A program made the position numbers and the translations under genes. Of a stretch of 64,000 nucleotides of DNA, positions 1-9,706 are shown piece after piece; position 1 is the first letter of the stretch; every line of letters begins with the position of its first letter. The stretch is taken from the NCBI GenBank assembly GCA_009760855.2, contig WPIO01000016.1:521001-585000 (forward strand), given 5' to 3'. This stretch comes from Cristatella mucedo (taxonomy: Eukaryota; Bryozoa; Phylactolaemata; Cristatellidae). The notes below the pieces were generated by a model. The model was not told the origin of the DNA and ran no database searches. It saw only the letters and a list, made by a program, of their open reading frames with translations.

Positions 1-56
1 ATTTTCCACGGATTGCGGTATTGGCCCCAACGATTGCTGTCGATTGCTGTGCATTA
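1..56. repeat. Fragment of the 8.1-9.1 kb tandem-repeat unit
   Basis: CCACGGATTGCGGTATTGGC and GCTGTCGATTGC closely match 8942-8985. Confidence 0.65.
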
Positions 57-57
57 T

Positions 58-124
58 AAATAAATAAATTCTAGCTGATTAAACAGCCTCTTTTTATAGC
101 GACAGAAGAGCCTTTACGGCTATC
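58..124 (-). mobile_element. SINE-1 3' end fragment
   Basis: AGCTGATTAAACAGCCTCTT...GCGACAGAAGAGCC is the reverse complement of the SINE-1 tail; it runs straight into LINE-A sequence. Confidence 0.75.
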
Positions 125-510
125 CCAGCCTTCGAGCACCTCGAATTCTCTCAACTCACTTGCTGCATGTATTGATGACATCCGGACATGGATGGCAGCA
201 AATTTTCTAAAACTAAAAGATGATAAAACTAAATTATTATTTATAGGAAAACTCAGTGCGATTTCGAAATTGGAAAAGCTGACACTCAAAATTGGCTCTG
301 CCAGCATATCTCCCGTTGAATCAGCTCGAAATGTAGGTGTCATGTTCCAAAGTGACCTCTCGTTAGACGACCATATCAGCTCCACAGTCAAGTCTGCCTA
401 CTTTCAGCTACATAACATTGCTAAAAATCGGGCTCGTTTAGATAAGGATTCCACAGCGAGTCCTACGGAGATCTCGCATCCAGTGCATCTATGCAGCTAA
501 AGATTGGGCC
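122..510 (+). mobile_element. LINE-A fragment (internal RT part)
   Basis: Encodes [40 protein letters not shown] and [20 protein letters not shown], matching the long LINE-A copy. Internal fragment, joined directly to a SINE-1 3' end at its left. Confidence 0.85.
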
Positions 511-639
511 CCAGGACCAGCATTGACCATGCACCTTTTATCTAGCAACTCGAAACGCACCGCTAGGTGTCACTCCGCTACGCTCAGCTCGGCCAGCGAA
601 CTTGTATTTTTTTGTTCCTGGACCTTTTGGAGGGCTTAA

Positions 640-775
640 TCCTACATGACTTAGTAGAAATTACTTACGAGGATTTGATCGTGATTTCTTTAAAGAATGT
701 GTAAAGTGATTAGGAAGAGATTAAGTTCTCCGAGGGTACTCTACAGATGTATTATTAGTATTATTACTATTAAAG
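640..775 (+). mobile_element. LINE-A 3' tail fragment (diverged)
   Basis: GTAAAGTGATTAGGAAGAGATT followed by TATTATTAGTATTATTACTATT matches the LINE-A 3' terminus with changes. Confidence 0.6.
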
Positions 776-809
776 GGGTCCTGCTTACCAGTGGCCTTGA
801 GTGTCTTCG

Positions 810-1085
810 TATGTATGTATTTATGTTTCTCCGTCAGTAACTCCACAAAGTCATAAAGACCATGTGGGTGTTACGCAGGGGAGTTTTGTATAGCGCACTC
901 ACCGCCTAAGCGGCTTTCGGTACGAATTTGGTAGCCAACAGAGTACGTCACGCAACAAAGAGAAAGTGGGAAGCATAGCAGAGTCAGGAGAGCAGTTGAG
1001 GTAGTGAGTAGCATGGAAGTAGCAGCTAAGGACCGCTGAAAAGGATGAGCCATAGTTGGCACCAGGAGAGTAGTTGTCGTTACGT
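810..1085 (-). mobile_element. LINE-B 3' end
   Basis: Second L2-like family, recognised by CTTTATGACTTTGTGGAGTT at its 3' end and GCCGAAAGCCGCTTAGGC-type sequence, shared with copies at 22.3, 29.6, 37.0 and 38.9 kb. Here in minus orientation. Confidence 0.75.
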
Positions 1086-1624
1086 AAGTGCCTCTGCATG
1101 CCTGCCTAAGCATCATTCTTTTGTTTGCTTTGCTTGTTCAAGCTTAATCCATCGTTGGTATCTCGCTAGCCATCGATCGTCGCTTGCAGTGAGCTGTACA
1201 GTGCATGGGTAGAGACTTGGTTCGCGTATAGAGCTACGCAAGCGACTTATAATAATATTTATTATTAACTCTACGTACACACGTAAATGTAGCGCGGCGC
1301 AAGCCTGGCTCAATTTTAGGGAGCAGAGGAGAGCTGCTCGGCTGGAAAGCACTTATGTCCTCGAGCGGTGCAGCAGCGTGATGACACAGAAAGGGCCAAG
1401 CGCGACCCGGGTAGCTCAATAGCAATAGCATCCTACTGGCCGCTGGAGCGGCAGATTGATGTCGATTGACCCGTCAACCTTAATGCCGCGGCTAGATTTT
1501 TGGGAGTATGGCGACGCGGGCTGAAGGTCGGTGCCGCCACCGCCAGCGCACGTGGTGATTGCACGTGGTGGGATTGTGATGTTTTTTTTTGGAACGACGG
1601 GGGCGGGCGTTTCAGGAGAGCGAT

Positions 1625-2351
<727 letters not shown>

Positions 2352-2649
2352 CGCCAGAAGAATTCGGTGGACGCCACAGAATATGGCTGTATAGCGCCCC
2401 TTGCTAGCATTTCGTGTTTCGCGCGCGTGTGTGTGTGTGCTCGTGCGTATTCCGGTGCAGTGCAGAGGAGATATTTCTTCGTAGGCCAAACGGTCTCCAG
2501 TATTCCTGCCTTTGCGAGTGTGAAGACAGAATCTTAGTTCTCTGGCCAGGGTCTAGATTCCGGTGGTTCGGGCATCCATTCTATTTGGGTCGTTCCCCAC
2601 TATAGACGTAGGCAGCTTAAGTTCAGGGGACAGAGAGCTTGTTTCGTGC

Positions 2650-2690
2650 GCGTAGCCTATTGCCGAATGCGATTCGGCAATAGGCTACGC
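2650..2690. repeat. Perfect inverted repeat, 19-bp arms, 3-nt spacer
   Basis: GCGTAGCCTATTGCCGAAT and its exact complement around GCG. No flanking element identified. Confidence 0.95.
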
Positions 2691-3008
2691 CGCTAGGTAA
2701 GCGGCAGGTTACGCCTCCTCCACCGAGCCTTCGGCGTTACCTATACATCTCCCAACTAGTAGACATTAAAGAGCGAAGCTAATAACCCACCCGTTCTTAA
2801 GAGTACATGCTCTATCAGCATCGATCGGCCTTTATGTGACCTTTGATTGCTGCAATCGTGCATTGTATTACTAATTATAAGTCGACGAGCGTCTCTTTAC
2901 AGCAAACGCGAAGCGCTTGGAAAGTGGTCCAGTTCTTTGAGTGCGCTACAAAGTGCTGCATTACATGCTATTATGTTAATCCAAGCGACCTATAATATAT
3001 AAAAAATA

Positions 3009-3148
3009 TAATGTATTTGTATAGCGTCCCAGGAGAACTTAATCTCTATTCAGGCGCTTCACATATGCCTCGGGGCTCGAGCACACGACCTAAGCCAGAC
3101 CTTGGTCGGGTCGAGTACCTTAACCGCTGGATAGCCTGCTTGGTCTAT
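3009..3148 (-). mobile_element. SINE-2: tRNA-derived head with a LINE-A-like 3' tail
   Basis: On the minus strand: CTATCCAGCGGTTAAGGT (A box), GGTCGTGTGCTCGAGCCC (B box), then TGAAGCGCCTGAATAGAGAT and TAAGTTCTCCTGGGACGC, the 3' sequence of LINE-A. Confidence 0.75.
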
Positions 3149-3834
3149 TATATGCTGTTTAGCAGACCGTACAATATGTGTATATATATATATATATATA
3201 TTTTATAGTGTATAGTACTAATATCATAATAACGCTAACATTTTTATAACACCCTAAGATAATTAAATGTCTTTCTGAGAATTTCACATATGCTGGCTTG
3301 GACTCAAAATCGACGTAGCGAATAGCGGATAGCGAGCGAACGTACACTCAAATTCAGCGTTAAGCGGCGGCCGCTGCGAGTCACCGGCTTCGCTAGCGTT
3401 CTTGTGAGCGAGCGCAAGTGGGCTGCCTGCTGAGCAGCGCCGGATCCTGCTGCCGTATCCGCCGGAAGCGCTGCTCGCGCACGCGCGCTGGTCAGCGAGA
3501 TAATCAAAATAGGCGCAGAGCCCGCAGGCGGTGTGGCAGGCGAGTGGGATCTTTGGCTGCAAAAGAGCATGACGGTGACCTTTCGCGTCGGCAAGAATGA
3601 GCTCTTGGCTGTTTGATTGCTGCGCGATCGATTTCGGCGAGAATATCTTTAAACGAAGCATCCGCAGGAGCCAACCGCATTGCCACCGCAGCGCTGCTGC
3701 TGCTGCGTTGAAGTTCACTCCCCGGAGCGGCCGCATTCGGACAGGCGACAGCGACACCGACAGCGTGGTTTTTCGAGTCTGGCGCGTACACTCTACTTTT
3801 CAGGCTCGGCACGATTGCTTGTGGAAAGGCTGCG

Positions 3835-4016
3835 ATTACATTACATGCTGCCACTAACCACATTTGCATGCTTACCCTGTGCATGTCACCCCTAACCACA
3901 TTGTTCATGCTGTTTATCAAGCATGATGTTACTCACGATTCAATTGCGCTTCCCTTTGCTGCAAATGTAAAGCGCCTAGGAAGAGAATGAATTCTTCGAG
4001 GGCGCTTTATCAAGTG

Positions 4017-4048
<32 letters not shown>
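3835..4048 (+). mobile_element. LINE-A 3' end
   Basis: 3' UTR (CTAACCACATTTGCATGC..., CAAATGTAAAGCGCCTAGGA) and an (ATT)n tail. No coding part. Confidence 0.85.
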
Positions 4049-4049
<1 letters not shown>

Positions 4050-4175
4050 AGGATAAGCGTCAACCCGCCCCCACCGCACGATTCCCGCCTCCCTCCGCTG
4101 CCGCCCTGACAGCGAAGCTTCCGGCCAGCGCACGAGAGCCTGCGCAGCAGGTGCGAGGCCACGCCGGCCGACCAG

Positions 4176-4241
4176 TATATATAGAGACATAAGATCGTTA
4201 TTGGCGAAGGCTCGGGCGAATTGGCAGCTCGGTTGACGTCA
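4176..4241 (+). promoter_or_regulatory. Candidate promoter: TATA-like box and CRE palindrome beside a CpG-rich block
   Basis: TATATATAG at 4176-4184 and a perfect TGACGTCA at 4234-4241 sit at the left part of a very GC- and CpG-rich block (about 4050-4780). No recognisable coding sequence follows; the long frames there are Arg/Ala/Pro-rich, as any CpG-rich DNA gives. Orientation and transcript are unknown. Confidence 0.25.
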
Positions 4242-4879
4242 CGCCAAGTTCGGCAGCGACGCTACAGCAGAGCCCCACCGCAGCGGCGGTGCGCTCGCAA
4301 ACTCGCAGCCCGGCTCGGAGGGCAAAGGTCGCGGGCAGTCGAGCGTCCGGCTCCGCTTTCCTTCCTTCATCTTCTCTCGGCGCCTCCTGGCGGATCGCCT
4401 GACATCTGCGTTCACCAGCCGTCGGCTTCGTGCGCCAGCTGGTCGACGCGGCGCCTCAGGCCTGCCGCCGAGGTCGCCGAACGGCCGCCGCCTGCGCTAC
4501 GGCCGCGCCGGCGGCGGCCGTGCGGAGCAGCGCGCCCGAGTCGCCCAGGCCGTCCATAAAGGCGCGAGGGCGGCTGCGGCGAGGACGAGCGGATCGGCGC
4601 GGAGGAGACTTTCGGTTCCGCTGAGCTTCTGACCTACAAGCGTCGGCCTGCTGCACGCTACTCGCTCGAACTGTTTGAACGACCGCTCGAACGCTAGAAC
4701 CGCTCGAACGACTGCTCAAACGACCCGCGCGACCCCTCGCGGTCGGTCCGCACTAACCGCCGCCTGCTCGCGCCGAAACCAGCAGCTCAGGAATAACTCG
4801 AGTAGAACCAATAGAGGACGCCATCGGCGTGCTGAGGGGGGGCTTGTCGTCTCTTCAGTGAACGCTGAAACTCTCCTCC

Positions 4880-4993
4880 TCTCTCTCTCTCCTGCTCTCG
4901 CTCTCTCTCCCCCTTCATATCTCTCTCTTCATTGCATGTCTATCTATCAATATGGCCGATTCTGTCTCTTGTTGTTATTCTCTCCCTTCACCA

Positions 4994-5035
<42 letters not shown>

Positions 5036-5067
5036 CTCTCTCTCACGCTCTCTCTCTCTCTCTCTCA

Positions 5068-5104
<37 letters not shown>

Positions 5105-5105
5105 T
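4880..5105. repeat. (CT)n-rich tract with a duplicated block
   Basis: CT repeats; a block containing GCATGTCTATC.ATATGGC and TTCTGTCTCTT occurs at 4934-4975 and again at 5119-5155. Confidence 0.9.
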
Positions 5106-5207
5106 CTTTCTCTTTATTGCATGTCTATCAATATGGCTGATTCTGTCTCTTAGCAGTTATTATTATCTCCCTTCACCAATATCTCTCTCTGTCTCTCTCT
5201 GAGTACA

Positions 5208-5218
5208 CACACACACAC

Positions 5219-5273
<55 letters not shown>

Positions 5274-5288
5274 TGTGTGTGTGTGTCA
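5208..5288. repeat. (CA)n(TA)n(TG)n microsatellite
   Basis: ACACACACAC-ATATATATAT-GTGTGTGT: the CA and TG arms are self-complementary around the AT core. Confidence 0.95.
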
Positions 5289-5693
5289 TGCGGAATGGTC
5301 TGCATTCTAGCACAGGCTATTTGAGAGCACGCTGTTGGGCACGATTGAAAAATGCGGATGCAGCCCCAATTACTTCTATATCTATTAAAGGTGTTTTACC
5401 GGCGGCGGCTGTGGTCTCGGCGTAGGTCATATCCGCTGGTGTGTCGGCGACGGTCGAGTCTATAACGTTCAAAGATGGCGCGGAGAACGCGAATGTAATG
5501 TAATGTATCGCGGAGCTAGCGGTTAATAAAAGGTAGACGGGTCAGCAAGTCGTCACGAGTGCGCGTGCGCCAACCGCAGGCCCAGCCTGCATTGCGGGGC
5601 ATTTCTCATGGAGGCTGGCTCTCGCTGCCATTCCCGCCGGGTAGCATTCACAATTGGCCGGGACAACTTTTCAGTGGGTTTGAGAGTCTCTCA

Positions 5694-5694
5694 G

Positions 5695-5730
<36 letters not shown>

Positions 5731-5745
5731 AGCGACGGCGGCGTA
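5694..5745. repeat. (GGC)n trinucleotide tract
   Basis: About 14 GGC units with few interruptions in GC-rich sequence. Confidence 0.9.
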
Positions 5746-6399
5746 GCACCCGGTTCGGGAGCAGCATCCGGCTGTTTCACAGCACCAAAGACAGCCTGCA
5801 CTACTTGTAGGTTTCGCCATACATAAACCTGTGGGAAGCATTCGGGGCGCATTCTGTGGGAAGCATGCGGTGCACCGGAAGCTGCGCTCTGCGCCGAGCG
5901 CAGCTTCCGGCGCTTCGCAAAGGGGCGGCAAAGTCACTTTCGAGATGGCGCGGCGCTTGAACGAGGCTTCGCCGTCGCTTCCGGCCGGCACTTGCATCGC
6001 TCTCTCTCGGCTTTTATTCAGATTTTCCCGTGAAATTGGAGTTTGTGGCGATTTGTCTAGACGACAAGCTGACATGAGCCCATATTACGGGGGCATATTC
6101 GGAGTGCATAGTCCCAATCTGCTTCCACGCGACAGGGCGGCCACCCCGTTAGCGAAATCCGTTTGCGACTCCATACTGGCAAAGTGTATCGACGGAACGC
6201 ACTGGGGAAACGTCGAACATCCGCGGCGCTTCTCTTGCGAAAGAGCGGAGACGACAGTTACAGCGAGCCGCTCTCGAAAACGAGGCCGGCAAGAGGATGA
6301 GGTGCAGTGCGAGCTAGGTTAGCGCATCGCAAGAACGATGGCGCCACCGACGCCGGCGACGCCAGCAGTAAAAGTAAAGGTTTCTTCTCTTTCTTCTTT

Positions 6400-6486
6400 C
6401 CTTTGCAGCAAATGTAAAGCGCCTAGAAAGAGATGGAGTTCTCTGAGGGCGCTACATCAAGTGCATTATTATTATTATTATTATTA
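6400..6486 (+). mobile_element. LINE-A 3' tail
   Basis: CAGCAAATGTAAAGCGCCTA...GGGCGCTACATCAAGTGC and (ATT)n. Confidence 0.8.
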
Positions 6487-6602
6487 ATATAAGAACGCAG
6501 CCGTACGGTGCTTTGAATATAAAGTATAAAACAGTCTCTGATGGCGGCACCCGACGCCTCTTGTGGGCGGGGTCGTGCCATTCGACGTGCCCAGGAAGGG
6601 AT

Positions 6603-6604
<2 letters not shown>

Positions 6605-6636
<32 letters not shown>

Positions 6637-6648
6637 CTCTCTCTCTCT

Positions 6649-6686
<38 letters not shown>

Positions 6687-6725
6687 CTCTCTCTCGTTCG
6701 GTCTCTCTCTCTCCCTCTCTCTCTA
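6605..6725. repeat. (CT)n microsatellite
   Basis: CT repeats with TTTCT and CTCCT interruptions, about 55 nt inside the first intron of the secreted-protein gene. Confidence 0.95.
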
Positions 6726-6780
6726 ATAATAATAAAAATAATGCACTTAATAAAGTAATTCCCTTATCCTTAGTACTTAC

Positions 6781-6946
6781 AGTTTGAGGCGCCGCCGCTG
6801 TAGTCATCTATCAGTAGACCTGCCGGCGTCGTCGCCTCATCGTCGTAGAAGAAGCTGGTGCCAGTTGGCGTAGAAGCGTCGGCACTTGTTGCTTGACCCA
6901 GTGCTGCCGAAGCGAAGGCCACCAAACTAAGGGCCAGCAGAAGCAT
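6781..6946 (-). CDS. First coding exon of a small secreted protein (unknown family)
   Basis: ATG at 6946 is preceded in frame by TAG. It encodes a clear signal peptide (MLLLALSLVAFASAALGQ, likely cleavage after ALG or AAL), then a Thr/Ser/Asp-rich mature start with STPTGTSFFYDDEATTPAGL and LIDDYSGGASN. It ends AACT/GTAAGTA, a consensus donor, in phase 1. An acceptor-like TATCTTTACAG lies about 30 nt upstream of the ATG, so the 5' UTR may be spliced. The next exon should lie below 6780; one candidate acceptor (CTCTTTTGCAG, near 3562) gives a short basic C terminus, but this is unproven. I do not recognise the family. Confidence 0.7.
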
Positions 6947-7189
6947 CGCTATCTACGGGTAGATGCTGGTATCTACTCTGTAAAGATAACGATGCAGATT
7001 TGCAGCTTATGCTGCTGCCTCACGAGACCCAAGTTGAGGCTCGCTGGGCTCTCTTGAGCAGCCGCAGAGCTCGGCAATCTAGAGTTCGCAAGCGTGGCGT
7101 CACACGCTTGGCGCGACGCTCCGTCGGCTGCCGTCGCGTGGCCGCCGTAAACAAATGTATGCGCAAACATAAATGCGGCGTATTTTAGT

Positions 7190-7665
7190 GCGTCATTATC
7201 TATACGAATGTTTGAGGGTGGTCTGTTTCTTGCGGATTTGATTCATTTAATTATGAATGTAGCGATGGTCCTGGTAGATTCTTTGATTGTGCACGTAGCC
7301 ACAGCCTCAGTAGTACAATCTCAATGAGGTCAGCAGCTGAGGCCACGCAGCCACTCGGTGCTGCGGCAGTGAAAACAGAACAGACTGACACACTGACGCA
7401 CACGCTGCAGCATTATTAGTGACATTGCTATCCACCGCAATCCACAGGAAAAAAGCTTCACAAAGCTTTGGTTACTACTGCTTTATTCACACTTTCAGCG
7501 TGCGTCTTTTAAGTTTATAAGTATCTTCAAAGTTCCCGCTTGGTTAGCGAATAACAAGCGGACCGAAGTTTGGCGCGTGGACCAAAAGTAGATGGATTTT
7601 AGTGGATTGCCACATTAATCCAAGCCTGTTCAATCGATTGCTTTGCATTGCTAGATAATTAATAA
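7190..7665. other. No gene recognised
   Basis: Between the secreted-protein gene and a LINE-A end. Unique-looking sequence with no convincing frame; could hold the 5' UTR exon or promoter of the 6946 gene. Confidence 0.5.
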
Positions 7666-7667
7666 TA

Positions 7668-8095
7668 ACATAATATTAATAATTCACTTGATAAAGCGCC
7701 CTCAGAGAACTTAATCTCTCTCTAGGTGCTTTACATTTGCTGTAAAGTGAAATGCAATTGAATGATAAGTAAAATCATGCTTGAAAAACAAACGAAATGA
7801 ATAATATGGTTAGGGGTGACATGCACAGGGTCAGCGTGCAAATGTGGTTAGTGGCAGCATGCACAGTGTCAGCACGCATAAGCACATCAAGGACGAATCA
7901 CAGGGACCCACTAAATGCTGTCCTAAATAGATGTGCTTTTAGGTTCCTTTTAAATGTGGTCAGGTCAGGGGATGTTCTGACATAGGTCGGGAGGGAGTTC
8001 CAGGCTTTGGGAGCATATAAACTAAATGCACGGTCTCCAAAGGATTTGACAAACGTAGTGGTTTGAGCAATTTTTGATTTAGTTCAAGAGATTGT
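7668..8095 (-). mobile_element. LINE-A 3' end
   Basis: Minus-strand copy of the last coding part (GDRAF...) and 3' UTR, ending at an ATT-rich tail near 7670. Abuts the tandem satellite-like array. Confidence 0.85.
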
Positions 8096-8104
8096 AGTCA
8101 TATT

Positions 8105-9130
8105 CACTGAGAGTTGAAGCTTTTCGAGGCCGATTTGTAGTCAATTTTTGACTGACTGCAGTTGATTGCCGTTTCGGCCCGTGCCACTGCAGTTGATTGC
8201 AATACAGTCCCCATTAATGTGCATGAATAGTAGCATTTATGGGGTGCATCCGAAAAGAGTATACGGCAATAACAAACCGAAATGGGAGCTTCCCTTTGCA
8301 ACTTGCTATCTATTTAGAATGGATCGCAATTGATTTTAAGTATTTACATGGGCTGTTGCCAGCGATTACCGTGTATTTTTCGCGAAAACGAACTCGCTAG
8401 AAGGGCTGAAATTATGTGCAGCCACCGTGTAATGTTACGTGCAACTGAAATTGCAGCTTCGCAGAGCCAATTTCTGGTAAACTTGTGAGAGTGATTGCGA
8501 TATTGGTCCGCGGCATTGCCGCTGATTTCCCACGCATTGCCCGAGATTGACGTACGGGAATGATTAAAATGATGCGCACGAACAGTGAAAGGTTAATGTG
8601 CGCTGAGAATTGGAAAATCGCGAAGCCATTTCCTGGTCGATTTACGACGGATATTGACCGAGGCCATTGCAGCCGATTGCCATACATTGTCTGCGACTGT
8701 ACGCAGCGGTCGGTTGAAATGATTTCGCTGCATTTTTAACGCACTTCGCTGTAACACGCAAAAGGGAAGTTGCAGCCGGGCCCAGCCACCTTCCGGCGAT
8801 TTTCGACGTATCGTAATGGGTCACCTTATTTGCTCAAGTCGTTGCCGCCAATTCCCTAGCATTGCTTGAGACAATCAGTTTAAATTATGCGCATGTGGAG
8901 TGATATACTACGTGTAGCAGAGCTAATTTCTCGTCGATTCACCACGGATTGTGGTATTGGCCCCGAATACTGCTGTCGATTGCCCTGCATGACCAACAAT
9001 TAACGAGCAAACCAGCTTGAAAATTCTATGGTTTCACTTTGAAGGCAGTACAATTTTATATGCTATGGCATTAGGAGCTTTGCACAGCCAATTTGTGGGC
9101 GATTTGCCACAAATTTTAGGCATATTGTGA
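8105..9130. repeat. Diverged tandem array, units about 145-165 bp
   Basis: A recurring unit beginning GCAGAGCCAATTTCTGG-like and containing ATTG..GCCGATTGCC..GCATTGC recurs at about 8299, 8457, 8619, 8780, 8926 and 9074. Another unit fragment is at 1-56. Units differ a lot from each other. No coding potential. Confidence 0.65.
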
Positions 9131-9399
9131 GTCTTACAACATTCAAAGTTTGAGGACGGCCATCACATCTCCGACGGGAGCTAGATAAGGGGATTTCATA
9201 GCATAATGCTGGTAAGCAAGACTTAAACAGGAAACTTAATAAGTAGGCTTGTTATATTTACATAATTTTCTGGATAAGGTAGCTGCATTAAATGTGTGCA
9301 CACGTGCTTGCAAAAGCTCACAGAGCATTAATGAGCGGCTCAGTGCACCTGCCTGATCGCTGCTTTCCAAAGACACGTGTAGCAGAGCAGCAACGCAGT

Positions 9400-9435
9400 G
9401 CAGACACGGACTACCACGTGGTAGTCCGTGTCTGC
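9400..9435. repeat. Perfect 36-bp palindrome
   Basis: Reads the same on both strands with no loop; centre CACGTG. Lies about 175 nt past the OGG1 stop, likely in its 3' UTR. Confidence 0.95.
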
Positions 9436-9576
9436 CATCACTGCCAGCGCTACAGGACGCAGCAGGCTCGTGCGAATTTCCACTTGTGCCTGATACCGGA
9501 GCTGGCAAACTTTCCAGCACACACAAATTATCCAGCATCTCCTCTCGGCTTATCACAAAACGACAGAACGAAAAGC

Positions 9577-9604
9577 AGACAGATAGACAGACAGACAGAC
9601 AGAG
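9577..9604. repeat. (CAGA)n tract just after the OGG1 stop
   Basis: CAGATAGACAGACAGACAGA, i.e. (GTCT)n in the sense of the OGG1 3' UTR. Confidence 0.9.
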
Positions 9605-9608
9605 ACAT

Positions 9609-9706
9609 TCACTTGACTAGCATCTTGAACTTCTTCAGATCTGCCGAGAATAGAATCGTGTGTGCCCATCCAGCATATGGGCCATACAGCTCACGGAAGT
9701 GCTGAC
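9609..9706 (-). CDS. OGG1: OGG1 exon 7 (terminal)
   Basis: Acceptor TTATCTCTACGCAG; GT completes Gly, then [20 protein letters not shown] and [11 protein letters not shown], stop TGA. It matches human [22 protein letters not shown]. The residue aligned to human Gln315, which reads the Watson-Crick face of 8-oxoguanine, is His here; the following Phe is kept. A (GTCT)n tract follows the stop immediately. Confidence 0.95.

Noticed and set aside
3500-3562. RFamide-type neuropeptide from the ending LRALRLF
   Set aside because: No Gly amidation donor and no dibasic processing after it; exon linkage to the signal peptide is unproven.
3284-3757. Cys-containing minus-strand frame (LACHTACGLCAYFDYLADQR) as a separate gene
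   Set aside because: GC-rich, several frames open at once, no start or family; kept only as a possible downstream exon region of the 6946 gene.
4675-5202. Leu/Ser repeat frames over the CT tract
   Set aside because: Simple-repeat artefact.
7797-7985. Frames such as [22 protein letters not shown] repeated in several places
   Set aside because: Antisense reading of the LINE-A 3' end; recurs with every copy.
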